NCBI GenBank assembly: GCA_949317995.1
Contig: OX439038.1
Span: 68,028,659-68,092,658, forward strand
DNA length: 64,000 bases
Source: Acholoe squamosa
Taxonomy: Eukaryota > Annelida > Polychaeta > Phyllodocida > Polynoidae
Reading direction: 5' to 3'
The notes beneath the pieces are model-generated. The model did no database searches and was not told the DNA's origin. It saw only the letters and a list, made by a program, of their open reading frames with translations. Every line of letters starts with the position of its first letter. Within the stretch, counting starts at the first letter, position 1. Shown in pieces: positions 32,066 through 42,338 of this stretch. The translations under genes were made by a program, and so were the position numbers.

Positions 32066-34060
32066 GATGGCGAGAACAAGGCTGGTAAGCTATGGGATTT
32101 AATATGGGTTTGACCTGGTCTATTGTGTTAGTTAGGCCCATTTACTGCTATGATGTTATGTAGCCTAATAGGCCTAATGTCTAGCGGTGTGCTTTGGGCA
32201 ATATCCTGAGGTGGGGGGTTCACGTTAGGGGGGGTGGGGCTTCGGTGGGGAAATGGGGTTGGGGGGCGATCCCCACATAAGCGTCTTCATGGCGCTATCT
32301 GCCATCTTATCCGACGTTGTGTGTAGGGGGTACCTGCCATCCCTACATAAGTGTGATGGTATCTTCCAAAATTACTGACATTTGGGTGTGACCTTGGGAC
32401 GGTCCTAAGTTATATGATGGTGGGGGTGGGTGGGGGGGGGGGGTGTTTGCTTGGCTTTGTGTGAGGGAAAGGTGTGTAAGGTATAGTTGTTTGGTGAAAT
32501 TGGGGTTGGAGAAAAGAAAAATTCATAATTTTTTTTTTTTTTTTTTTGGGGGGGGGGGGTTTGCTTGTCTTGGGGTGGTGTGTTTGTCAATAGGACACTT
32601 GTAGGCATAATTCTCAAACAGACTAGGTTGCTAGGCTAATATATGACTAGTAATTGATGTGTTTTACCCTGACATTTTTGTAAGAGGATTAGTGACTAGT
32701 GAGCTGAGATGGTTCAATTCAGTGGTGGGGGCGGCTGGCCTGATATTTGATAGCTGTGCCCAAACAGATCCATGGCCTTGCTCCTATTGCCATGTGGGCC
32801 TAGAAGGCTATGGATGGTCCACCCTAAGTTGAGTCCATATAACTTTGGTGCCTCAAGGCTATTAAATAATATTAAATAAATAGGTAGTCTAAGGTAAGAT
32901 AGGATGGTGTTGGTTAGGGGTGGGTGGGGTGTTGCCAAAAGGTTGATAAGTAAGACTCAAAGTGGTCAGGCTGTCATAGAAAGGTATGAAGTGGACTGCA
33001 AATTCAACTATTGCATTTTACAAAGCACTCTGGGCGCACACTACCATTGGCATGTAATGGGTATCTGGGTAACATGATGGCATAATCCACCATTTTCATG
33101 CTAGAATGATTGATGACACTACTGAATTGACACATAAGACAAATCCTACATGGGCTGGTTGCATGGCAGCCTTGGCATTTTGGCCCTGTGGTCTGCGGAT
33201 ACTTGCTCCATGTGGTGACTGGGTTTGGTAAGTTTGGTGTATTTTTGAGAAGTGGATAAGATTGGGTTGGGAGGAGGCTTATATGCTGATCATGAGGTGG
33301 CTATTTCTCAATCACAGGCATCCCTTAAAGGTATGTCTCTCCCTAAAATGGCATGGGGCCTTTCTATTGGATGGATGCTAGTGGACCCGTCGGTCCTATG
33401 CAAATTATGATCCTGTCGCTTTCAGGATGGAGTGGTCAGTTATGACACGATATTGTTGTGGTATGGGTGGGTGGGATATGAAATCTCGATGATGAAATCA
33501 GATTGTGTTGGTGGCATTCCTGGCCACCTGTGGTGCAGGAATAAAGGATGTTAATGTAATTATGTGTCTCACCAAACATTCCAGTACCAAGTGGTAAACA
33601 GAGGTATAAACACGGATCAGGATGCAAGAGAGCTGCTCTCCTACAGTAGGCCGTCATTTGGTAATACCATAGGGTATTGAGGAGCCCTGAGCTTGTAACA
33701 AACCAGCGCATGCATGTCCCAAAGGAATGAGATCACAATCCAAGAATATGCTGTGACCGTGGGTAATTTATGTGGCGTGCCAACCAGTTTCATCCAGTTT
33801 AGGGCTGCCTGAGCCTTCAGGAAATTAAATAAAATTTTTGGTAATGTCACCTGTTGAGTTGTGGTTGTAAAGTTGTGATGTGTTGGTATAATAATTTGAA
33901 ATTATGAAAGAAATGAAAATAAAAAAAATTGTGAATTTGGGTTTTTAAATGAATGCTCTCCATTTTAATAATTCATGAGAAATGGAGAGAATACATCTAT
34001 CACATGAAGAAAGTATGCCCATAGTGTCTGGGTAGTTTTGTATGTCTGTTTTAAGGATGG

Positions 34061-34762
34061 TTAAAAGGTTATTGTGGGTGAGTTTGTTAGAAAATAATGG
34101 AGTGGGATGTGGGATGGGGGTGGGGGTGGTCTATACTCTGAATACAGACGTTGTAAGATAATTCTGGGAGGAAAAGATCCATATATTCTTTTAGTGTTGG
34201 GTGTTATGGGAATATTCTTTACAGCCCTGATGTGGTTGGGTGTTTTTGGTTTAGGACCAAAGGAGATTTTTGCTCTGTATTTGGTCATGAAATTTACACC
34301 TAGGATGAGTGGGTGATTTAAATCAGGAACCACATGGAATTTGGTTCCGAATTCATGGCCGTCGATGAGGAAGTCTTTGGTCATTGAGTGACTTGTCTGA
34401 ACTGGGGTATTATGAGCCAGTAACACTCTTCCAGAGTGTCTACCATGTTTGAAATTGGGTGTGTTTGCTATTCTATCAGCCATTTTTTGGCTAATAAAAG
34501 ACAGGGAGGTGCCAGAATCAACAAAAGCTCTATACAAGTGGTTATCTATGTCAACAGATGCTGCACCCTTAGTCAATTCTGTGTTAACAAAAATGGCCCT
34601 ACCTTGTTGTCCATATTGATCAGACTTGCTCTTCAGCTTCAGAATTGAAGTTCTCCGGCTGTAGTCCTCATATTCGTCCTTATCATCGTCGGTGCAAGAG
34701 TCCTGGTCCTCCCGAAAATTCCATACGTTCTGTGTAATAGTTGCTGGAAGTGAGAGAGTCAA
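34061..34762 (-). CDS. Retropepsin-like aspartic protease, LARD copy 2
   Basis: After a Ser/Asp/Tyr-rich linker (~residues 20-50), residues ~60-165 form a retroviral-type protease: YRAFVDSGTSLSF carries the catalytic D-S-G triad (Asp82), a flap-like region follows, and HPLILGVNFM carries the hydrophobic-hydrophobic-Gly motif that supports the active site. The fold length (~105 aa) fits the family. The tail (~190-233) is Pro-rich. The frame upstream is broken from the gag-like start (34873-35136) by frameshifts, and copy 1 has lost the Asp-bearing part. It is unusual that protease is the only pol domain left. Confidence 0.7.
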   Translation of the reverse strand: MTLSLPATITQNVWNFREDQDSCTDDDKDEYEDYSRRTSILKLKSKSDQYGQQGRAIFVNTELTKGAASVDIDNHLYRAFVDSGTSLSFISQKMADRIANTPNFKHGRHSGRVLLAHNTPVQTSHSMTKDFLIDGHEFGTKFHVVPDLNHPLILGVNFMTKYRAKISFGPKPKTPNHIRAVKNIPITPNTKRIYGSFPPRIILQRLYSEYRPPPPPSHIPLHYFLTNSPTITF

Positions 34763-34872
34763 TTGAGTTAACTTCTGCTTCAGTAATTGAATCAGGAGTA
34801 GTGGGGGGTGGTTGTTTGGTCGGGTCCTTTATGGTGGGGCGGGGACTATAGGTGCTGTAGTTCCCCTGAATC

Positions 34873-35136
34873 CTAATCATCGCAACTGCTCCTGGGGCTG
34901 TCGCTGTCAGTATCAGACTGAGACGTCGTATAGCTTCTGCTATCTTTTCTATCAGGGCTAGGGTCCCTCGGTGTGATTAGTGGGTACAACTTTATCATGT
35001 TGAAGGCGTCAGGTGATGAATTTTCTCTCTGGAAATGGTGTGCTGCAGCTGCAGGTGGGTTGGGCGCGTCTAGCCCAGGTGATGCAAAGGTACGTTCAGA
35101 AACTGGCTCCTTGGGTGTGGTCTCACTATTACTCAT
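34873..35136 (-). CDS. Gag-like N-terminal ORF, LARD copy 2
   Basis: 87 residues starting MSNSETTPKEPVSE, 46 bases inside the 5' LTR. It aligns along its length with the copy-1 frame at 16659-16916. Hydrophilic, Ser/Asp-rich C terminus (SDTDSDSPRSS). The next frames (34683-34880, Pro/Thr-rich) continue toward the protease in another phase, so the original gag-protease frame has been disrupted. Confidence 0.5.
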   Translation of the reverse strand: MSNSETTPKEPVSERTFASPGLDAPNPPAAAAHHFQRENSSPDAFNMIKLYPLITPRDPSPDRKDSRSYTTSQSDTDSDSPRSSCDD

Positions 35137-35181
35137 GGCTATGAGAGGTTATGTAGTGGAATATTCTGAGTTCTCCACCAT

Positions 35182-35489
35182 TGTCAACGAACCGTTACAA
35201 GTCAATGTTGTAATGAACACTGAATCCAGAGAAGTTCTTTGATCCTTGTTTATTGCATGATGACAGAGTGTACCTATAGATGGTAACAATGATACCCTCG
35301 CCAACGTGCAGGCTCTGCCCCTAAGCTTGTAGCTCAACCTGTCGTAGGTTCTAGATATAAGGGAGGTTGTATGTAGAATAAGAGATCTAAAGAGATAGAT
35401 GACTGGGAGCTGCTCACCGGGTCTTATAAACCTAGGTGAGCAGCTCACAGGGTGATGAAATGTACCGGTAGGAGCAGGTCAGATCTGGT
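35182..35489 (-). repeat. Truncated 5' LTR of LARD copy 2
   Basis: TGTCAACGAACCGTTACAAG onward, sharing with copy-1 LTRs TTGATCCTT...TTATTGCAT, GGTAACAATGATA, CTCAACCTGTCGTAGGTTCT and ATGACTGGGAGCTGCTCA. It is cut off after AGATCTGGTT. Reading minus, TGGTGGAGAACTC follows the LTR edge, a primer-site candidate similar to that of copy 1. Confidence 0.75.
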
Positions 35490-36103
35490 TCTCTTCATTA
35501 ATGTTAACATTGTATCTTTAATGAACCCTGATCAGAGAAGAGGCTGATAGTTGCTTGATAAATCACTTCCTCGGTGAACACTATCTTAGTGTTTCAAAGA
35601 ATTTGGACTTTGCTTAAAGAGATGACTGGGCATGAGAAGCATCAATTTGTTATGCAATCCCTTGTCTGGCTAGCTGCATTCCTGTTTAGCTGATATGAAA
35701 AAAAAACACATTGTTCTGGGTCCTTTGTCCAATACAAGACTTCCTAAGGTAATCCTATGACTTCACATGAAGCTGGGCATGACTGTGAAACTATATATAA
35801 TATGTGTAACGTCTAGGAACAACAATATTCAGTTATTTTTTCTTTTCTTTTCTACCGGACATCTACTTTCTAAACAAAGATTTATGTACTACTCATTGGA
35901 GATGATATTATTGATGGTTGCTATAGCTGGGCCTAGAGAGAGACTGATCTGTTCAGGTTTCTTTTTCAACTACAGGATGATTTTTTTTAAAAAGGAAAGT
36001 TGTTAAATAGCTTTGATATCCAGAAGACACATGCAGTGCCTGGGTTCTTTGAACAGGTGACCCAGGACTACACAGAGTGGTTAAAGTGACTAAGTCTATA
36101 GGT
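35490..36103. other. Intergenic, no gene recognised
   Basis: AT-rich unique-looking sequence between the truncated LTR and the LINE insertion site. No supported feature. Confidence 0.45.
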
Positions 36104-36115
36104 ACCCAGGGGGTT
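36104..36115. repeat. Left target-site duplication of the full-length LINE
   Basis: ACCCAGGGGGTT here is repeated exactly at 42327-42338, flanking the element. Confidence 0.9.
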
Positions 36116-36768
36116 CTCGTGTCGGGTATGCCACCCGCATCGAGCGCGTCCACAGGTGGCGGATAGTGGACGGTCTTCAGATATGTAGACCAGCTGCGCA
36201 AGCAGTCGCGGACCAAATGGCAATGGACTGCCTGTGTCCATGAGCGGATGAGGAATGCTCTCGCATAATTCTGAAATGGATGATGCTGCATTCCCAACGG
36301 TCATGAGCGGATGAGGGTCACTCTCTGACACCCCAACGGTCAACGGGCGAACTGGGCTATCTGCACCCAGAACCATAGGATAACAGGGGCCTAGCTGTTA
36401 TCCATTTTGGTGAAGGTTGGATGAAGGTCACTCAATGACACCCCAACGACCGCAGATGAAAGTCGTGGCGATGGTATAAACACGGTGGCATCGGGTAAGG
36501 TTGTGCCGTCAGATGTTAGTGTTTAGCTGCACACGCAGGCTTGGGGGATTGTACGTCGTTGTCCACTGAAAAGGAGGGGTACCAGTGGACCTCGGCGCTT
36601 CCGGAGTACCGGCATGCTGTGAAGCCCTAACAGTGTGAACCCCCTGAGTAACTGAGCAGGTCTTCTCTAGGACTAGCGCTGCTCACCCCTGGACTGGGGA
36701 AGGGGCGATAAAAGGAGCCCTAAACATCGCGTACTCCTCACCAAAACCCATCAGCATTCCGCGGTTGA
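36116..36768 (+). promoter_or_regulatory. LINE 5' UTR
   Basis: GC-richer than its surroundings, with two related words about 60 bases apart (CATGAGCGGATGAGG at 36239 and 36302) and similar AAGGTCACTC/GGGTCACTC...GACACCCCAACG phrases (36315-36345, 36424-36450). Such internal repeats are common in LINE 5' UTRs with internal promoters. No TATA box. Open frames here are not conserved. Confidence 0.55.
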
Positions 36769-38397
36769 TGGGTATACGCCAGCGGAAGGAGGAAGGGAAA
36801 GAGAGAAAAAGGACAGAACCAAAGACGACGACCCGGAAACGTTAAGGAAAACGAGACAGAAAATGGAAAAGAAAACGAAAACTGGCCCTATGATGTAAGG
36901 AACTGGCCTCGGTTCCTTGTAATAGAGGCCGCAAGCGGTGGGAACTTGACAAGGGTATCTCCCTTTGTCATAGGGAAAGCCCTGTCGAAGTCAGCAGGTG
37001 GAAACGTGAAACACCTGTCCAAAACCAAAAGTGGCACTATCTTCATTGAGGTTGAGTGGGAATACCAGGCCCTTTCCCTCATGCAGCTGTCCAGCATTGC
37101 TGACAAAAAAGTCAGGGTCTCGCCTCACAGATCCCTGAACTCTTCAAAGGGGGTTATCAAGTGGAAGGATCTGCTATGGACCCCTATAGAGGAGATCAAG
37201 GTGGAGATGAGACCACAAGGTGTGACAGATGTTCACCAAATAAAAATCAAGAGTAAGGGTGGAAAGGTCATGGAGACAGCGACATACATCCTGACCTTTG
37301 ACCATCCCACCCCACCTGATAAAATTAGATGCGCTTACCGGGTGGTCGATGTGGAGGCCTACATCCCATCTCCGATGAGATGCTACAAGTGCCACCGCTT
37401 TGGCCACACCGGTAAGAGATGCAGAGGGAAGGCTGTCTGTGGTAGATGTGGCAAACAGGGCCACACACTACAAGACTGCCGTGGGCAAAAACCTTGCTGT
37501 GTAAACTGCAAGGGGGAACACCCTTCGTTCGCGAAGGATTGCCCACGGTTTGCTGAGGAGAAGAAGGTCCTGGCAGTCCGAGCTTCCAGGAAAATTTCCA
37601 TTCCTGAGGCCAGGAACTTGGTCAGGGCATCGAGGACCTCTGCCTATGCTGGCGCGGCCTCCAAAGCACCTACCCAAAGTAACAAACCTGAGGAAAAAGT
37701 CAGCCAGGGGACATCCAAGGCCAACCCAAAAGGGCCGGTCGTGGAAAAGACTGGCTCAGTTAAAACCAAAAAACCAACTGCTAAAGCTGGCAACAAGAAA
37801 AATGAAAGAGAAGCCAGGAAGGAGGCAACGAAACTAGCCCCTACAAGACCCGCCAGGGAACCAACCTCCCCGGATGGAAAAGAAGCTGGCAAAAAGAAGA
37901 GAAAGAAGAAAAAGAAGAAAAAGACAAAGAATACCAAAACCATGGAAGCTTCTACAGAGGCTCCAGTGCAGGAGACAGTTGAGAAACAGGCCTTAGTTGG
38001 CCCCCTCTCTGAAGAAGGTAATGTTCAGCCAGAGGCGGATCCACCCGTCCAGGAGCTCCCTTCTGGAGACCTGTCTTCCACCGAGGTGGAGCCTGCAGAA
38101 TCCAGCTCTGAGGGTGAGGAAGAACCCCGTTCTCCTGACAAGGAAGCGAAATCTTCACCTTCCACTTCCACCGCGGGGGTGGTGGATACTCCGGCCTCCC
38201 AGAGAGTTGCACTGGAGGATGAGATGGGGAATAACACCATTCTCTCCTCCGAAAAAGCAGACTCTGAGGTGACTGGAGGGAAGGCTCCTCACTTCAAGAT
38301 AGACCGGACCTGGGACCGTGACAGTCCTGTGTCCTCGAGGTCTAGGAGCAAGGCAAGGGCCAAAAGCTGTGCTATGGCCTCTGATAGACACACCTAA
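36769..38397 (+). CDS. LINE ORF1 protein (nucleic-acid binding, three CCHC knuckles)
   Basis: The frame is open from 36769 to TAA at 38397, but the first ATG in frame is only near 37083; the true ATG seems to have been lost or shifted (an ATGATGTAA lies at 36890 in another frame). After PRFLVIEAASGG comes an RRM-like ORF1 core, then three zinc knuckles: CYKCHRFGHTGKRC, CGRCGKQGHTLQDC and CVNCKGEHPSFAKDC (about 37381-37542). The C-terminal half is Lys/Glu-rich, with a poly-Lys tract near 37880-37925 and an acidic stretch. It would coat LINE RNA as a chaperone. Ends eight bases before the ORF2 ATG. Confidence 0.75.
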   Translation, partial: WVYASGRRKGKREKGQNQRRRPGNVKENETENGKENENWPYDVRNWPRFLVIEAASGGNLTRVSPFVIGKALSKSAGGNVKHLSKTKSGTIFIEVEWEYQALSLMQLSSIADKKVRVSPHRSLNSSKGVIKWKDLLWTPIEEIKVEMRPQGVTDVHQIKIKSKGGKVMETATYILTFDHPTPPDKIRCAYRVVDVEAYIPSPMRCYKCHRFGHTGKRCRGKAVCGRCGKQGHTLQDCRGQKPCCVNCKGEHPSFAKDCPRFAEEKKVLAVRASRKISIPEARNLVRASRTSAYAGAASKAPTQSNKPEEKVSQGTSKANPKGPVVEKTGSVKTKKPTAKAGNKKNEREARKEATKLAPTRPAREPTSPDGKEAGKKKRKKKKKKKTKNTKTMEASTEAPVQETVEKQALVGPLSEEGNVQPEADPPVQELPSGDLSSTEVEPAESSSEGEEEPRSPDKEAKSSPSTSTAGVVDTPASQRVALEDEMGNNTILSSEKADSEVTGGKAPHFKIDRTWDRDSPVSSRSRSKARAKSCAMASDRHT

Positions 38398-38404
38398 CCC
38401 CAAT

Positions 38405-41400
38405 ATGGCGAACGTTAGGTGTAATATAATCCAATGGAACTGTAGAGGAATCAGAGCAAACAGAGCAGAACTGCCCATCTTGGTGGCAGACCTCAACCCA
38501 GTTGCTCTGAGCCTCCAGGAGTTGAAAGTGACCATACCAGGTCAAATACCTAGACTTGCAAATTACAAGAGCTACAACAAAATCCCAGATCCCAACCAGG
38601 CATCAGGAGGAGTAGCTCTCATGATAAACAAGTCATACCCCCAAACCGAAATAAGACTAAATACGGATCTACAGGCAGTTGCAGCCCGAGTGACGATCAA
38701 CACCTCTGTCACACTGTGCTCTCTCTATCTACCACCTAATGAGAGAGTCACGTACGAGCAACTAACATCGCTGGTGGAACAACTGCCTCCCCCATACATT
38801 CTGCTTGGTGACTTCAATGCTCACAGCACAATTTGGGGTTCACACCGCACAAACAGAAGAGGTCGGACTATTGAGAATCTTCTCGATAAAAAGTCACTAT
38901 GTTTACTCAACACAGGGACTCGAACCTTTCTCTGTAGATCAGGCAGAAAATCAGCCTGGGAACTGGTCAAAGAGAAAAACGACCCAACACAGTACTTCAC
39001 AGAAACCCTCAGGGAGTTGAGTGCTATGTGCATCCCGAAAACCTCCAAACAACCTCGTGCCAAACCGGCGTACTGGTTTAACGATGAGTGCCGCGAGTCA
39101 CGAAGACTCAGAAGGAAGGCACTGAGGAAGTTTGAGAGCAACATGAACTTGGGAAATATGCTAGCATATTACCAAGAACAAGCCAGAACCAAACTGGTGT
39201 ACAACAACGTGAAGCGTGAGTCATTCCCTGAGTATGTCAACACTATCGACACCTCCACCCCCCTGAAAAGGGTATATCAAAAGGTGAAGAAGCTCAATGG
39301 AAAACCGACTCCCGCAGCAACCCACATCAAGGTTGGTGATGAGACTTTGGAGACGACACAAGAGATTGTGGATTCTCTTGCTGATCACTTCAGCAAAGTC
39401 TCGTCCAGTGCCAACTACCGAGAGGAACTCCGCCAACATAAAGAAAGGGAGGAGATGAACCCATTAAACCTGCACTCTGACAACATGGAAGCATACAACA
39501 AGCTGTTCACAATGGCTGAGTTACACCATGCTCTCGAGCAGGCAAAAGACTCATCTCCAGGCCCTGATGAGATTCATTACCAGATGTTAAAGCATCTGCC
39601 AGAGCACCAACTGAGTTTGCTCCTAGAAATCTTTAACAACACCTGGACCACCGGTCAATACCCATCATCCTGGTCGGAGGCCTTAGTTGTACCGATTCCA
39701 AAACCTGGAAAGGATCCATCTATGCCCTCGAGCTACAGACCCATTGCTATGACCAGCTGTCTGGCCAAGACAATGGAAAGGATGGTCAACAACAGACTGG
39801 TATGGTACCTGGAGTCGAATGATCTTCTAACCCAGTACCAGTCTGGATTCAGAAAAGGTCGCAGTACAACTGACCACCTAGTCCGTCTTGAGAGTTTTAT
39901 CCGGAAAGGATTCGCCAACAAAGAACATGTTGTTGCTGTATTTTTTGACCTTGAAAAGACTTACGACACAACATGGAAATTTGGCATTCTCCAAGACATG
40001 GAAAAAATGTGACTGCGAGGCAGACTGCCACAATTCGTGGAAGGCTTCCTCGCAAACAGAACATTTAATGTCCGACTTGGTGCCACACACTCCAAGAGAG
40101 TTGACCAAGAAACTGGAGTCCCCCAGGGCTGCGTCCTCTCAGTGACCCTTTTCGGCATTAAAATCAACGAAATAGCGAAAACCCTTGCCCACAATGTTGA
40201 GTGCTGCCTCTACGTGGATGACTTTGTCATCTGCTATCGGGGCACCTCCATGGCAACGGTCGAAAGAAGATTACAGCAAACCCTTTTCCACCTAGAGACT
40301 TGGAGCCTGGAAAATGGCTTCAAATTCTCTGAAACAAAAACATCCTGTGTGCACTTCTGTCGTAGACGAGGATGCAAGGAAGCTCCTGCCCTCACACTGC
40401 ACGGGAACGCATTAAAGGTAGAAAAGGAGGTCAAATTCCTTGGACTCGTGTTTGATAGCATTCTCGCTTTCAAACCCCATATCGAATACCTCCGGAAGAA
40501 ATGCCAGAAGGCCATGAACCTGCTGAAGATGCTTTCCCACTCAGACTGGGGAGCGGACCGGGAGATTCTGCTGACTCTGTTTCGGACGTATATCCAGTCT
40601 CGCCTGGACTATGGATCGGTGGTGTATGCATCAGCTGTAAGGTCCTACTTGGATTGGCTAAAACCTATCCAAAACCAGGGCCTACGGCTCTGCATGGGAG
40701 CATTCCGATCGTCACCGGCAAGTAGTCTCTGCGTTGAGGCAGGGGTTCCACCACTGGATCTGCGACGAATCAAGCTGTCCCTGCACTACGCCATCAGAGT
40801 CAAGGCAAATGAGAGAAACCCCACCCACGATACCATCTTCTACGAGGACCACAGTGTCTTTCGTAGAAACAAGAACGTGGCAAAGCCTTTCTCAGTAAGG
40901 GTGAGAACCCTCATCAGAGAGGCCCGAATTCCCATCACAAAGGTCATGAAGGAAGGACCTGCCAAGTCCCCTCCTTGGGAACAGGCAGAAGCCAAGATCC
41001 TTTTTGACCTGAGCAAACACAAGAAAAGCGAAACTGAAAACAAGGTGTACTTGGAGAAATTGGCAGAAGTCTGCCATCACCATCAAATGTATACTGAGGT
41101 GTACACTGATGGCTCCAAGGACGGAAACCGAGTAGGCTTTGCGGCTTGTACACCCTTCGGAGTACGGAAAGGAGCACTACATGGAAGGAGCAGCATCTTC
41201 ACTGCAGAAGCGCATGCCCTCCTAAGTGCACTGGAGTGGATGAAGGTGTCTACGCGCAATGCCTTCATCATATTCTCTGACTCGAAGTCATGCCTGCAAA
41301 CTCTATGCCAGCATGACCCACGAAACCCAGTGGTGCAGCAGATGAAACAATCTATCTCGCACCTGACTCAGGCCCAGAAAGAGGTCACCCTCTGTTGGCT

Positions 41401-41888
41401 CCCCAGCCACATTGGGATAGAGGGGAACGAAGCTGCAGACCATGCAGCTAAGAAAGCCCTGAGCCGGGAACCCGGCTTGGCTCCCATCCCCTCTTCAGAC
41501 CTGCTCCCTATGGCCAAGGATAAAAAAAGAGTGGCAGAAAAGATGGAGTTCTGACCACAATAACAAGCTCAGAGCCATCGAACCTTCGATTGGCAAAGAG
41601 CATGACCACACTGGCCTGACCAGGAGGGAATCGACAAGACTGACCCATCTTCGGATAGGTGACTCTCTGCTGACTCACGGACACCTCATGAAGGGTGAAA
41701 ACCAACCCACATGTCAGCAATGTCAAGTACCTCTGACTATGGAACACCTGGTGCTCTCATGTCAGGCAACAAAGAGGAGTAGGGACAAGCATCTTCATGG
41801 TTTGTCCATGAACAGTGTCTTTACCAGCACTGGTAAGAAAGAACTTCTGACCTTCCTCAGGGAAGTGAAGATGTTCGAGAAGCTCTGA
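38405..41888 (+). pseudogene. LINE ORF2: endonuclease, RT, RNase H (broken)
   Basis: Starts MANVRCNIIQWNCRG, the usual start of APE-type endonuclease; LLGDFNAHSTIWGS is present, but soon after SGRKSA the sequence jumps to WELVKEKND, losing the segment that should hold the SDH motif. RT runs from ~39560: VVPIPKPGKD, SYRPIAM, FFDLEKTYD, then a TGA at 40010-40012 in the same frame, VPQGCVLS and LYVDDF (~40205-40228). RNase H follows with YTDGSKDG, AEAHALL, FSDSKSC and GNEAADHAAK (~41100-41460). An A7 run near 41523 shifts the frame; the shifted frame continues to a CCHC knuckle CQQCQVPLTMEHLVLSC and stops at 41888. Enzymes of target-primed reverse transcription; this copy is dead. Confidence 0.85.
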
Positions 41889-42326
41889 AGCGGGGGGGAA
41901 ACACCTCCCCTCAAGTATCTGTCAGGTGGGCTGGGGGAATGATCCTCCGGCCCGGCTGGAAGAGTAATCTTGCAGCCAGGTTGGAAAGTGGCTCTCTATG
42001 TTCGTCAGTCCGTGGTAAGCTGACCCGATTGGTATGGAACCACGACTGTCCGGTCAGATGATGTGTCAACAGTCTGCGGCACAGCGTCTGGGTGAGGCAG
42101 CACGATAAAGAGGGGCCTTGAGCCACGAGCAGTGTCTCACTGCTACGAGCCGTGTCCCACTGCTACAAGCAGACTCCCAAACACACGCACGCGCACACTC
42201 GCACGCACACACACGCGCAAATTAAGTTTGAGAAAAGAATGGACTAAATGTCTGATAACCAATGAGGCAGTCCCATGAGGCCTACGGCCTTAGGACGTTA
42301 AACAAATCAATCAATCAATCAATCAA
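41889..42326 (+). other. LINE 3' UTR and AATC tail
   Basis: Includes a CACGCAC-type simple repeat (42180-42222), the phrase AGCCGTGTCCCACTGCTACA shared with the second LINE at 52338, then CCTTAGGACGTTAAAC and five to six AATC units. The last segment is what the fragment at 21834-21891 copies. Confidence 0.8.
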
Positions 42327-42338
42327 CCCAGGGGGTTA
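42327..42338. repeat. Right target-site duplication of the full-length LINE
   Basis: ACCCAGGGGGTT, identical to 36104-36115. Confidence 0.9.

Larger units (their letters stand above)
26633..35489 (-). mobile_element. LARD-like LTR element, copy 2 (with nested foldback)
   Basis: It begins and ends in related LTR sequence (TGTCAACGAACCGTTACAAG at both 26633 and 35182) and is collinear with copy 1 through most of the interior, for example CAATTGATTCATTTGG and GGGTCCTGTATCCAGGGACG (31970-32010), GATCCCCACATAAGCG, and ACAGATCCATGGCCTTGCTC. The coding strand is minus. It keeps a gag-like start and a retropepsin but no RT, RNase H or integrase. The right LTR is cut at about 35489 and the left LTR lacks its central part. 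A 3.5-kb foldback element sits inside. Non-autonomous and decayed. Confidence 0.75.
36116..42326 (+). mobile_element. Full-length I-like LINE (ORF1, ORF2 with RNase H)
   Basis: A 6.2-kb non-LTR retrotransposon bounded by a 12-bp target duplication and ending in (AATC)n. It has a ~700-830 bp 5' UTR, ORF1 with three CCHC knuckles, ORF2 with AP-type endonuclease, reverse transcriptase (YVDD), RNase H and a C-terminal zinc knuckle, then a ~430-bp 3' UTR. RNase H plus a CCHC ORF1 point to the I superfamily (I/Nimb-type clades). Full length and the intact target duplication indicate a complete insertion, but ORF2 has a deletion in the endonuclease, one nonsense codon and one frameshift, so the copy is inactive. 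Confidence 0.9.

Noticed and set aside
37644..38535. Minus-strand frames opposite LINE ORF1
   Set aside because: Phe/Leu- and Ser-rich antisense of the Lys/Glu-rich ORF1 tail; shadows.
42170..42230. CACGCAC-rich stretch as a telomere-like or regulatory array
   Set aside because: It is a simple repeat within the LINE 3' UTR with irregular units.
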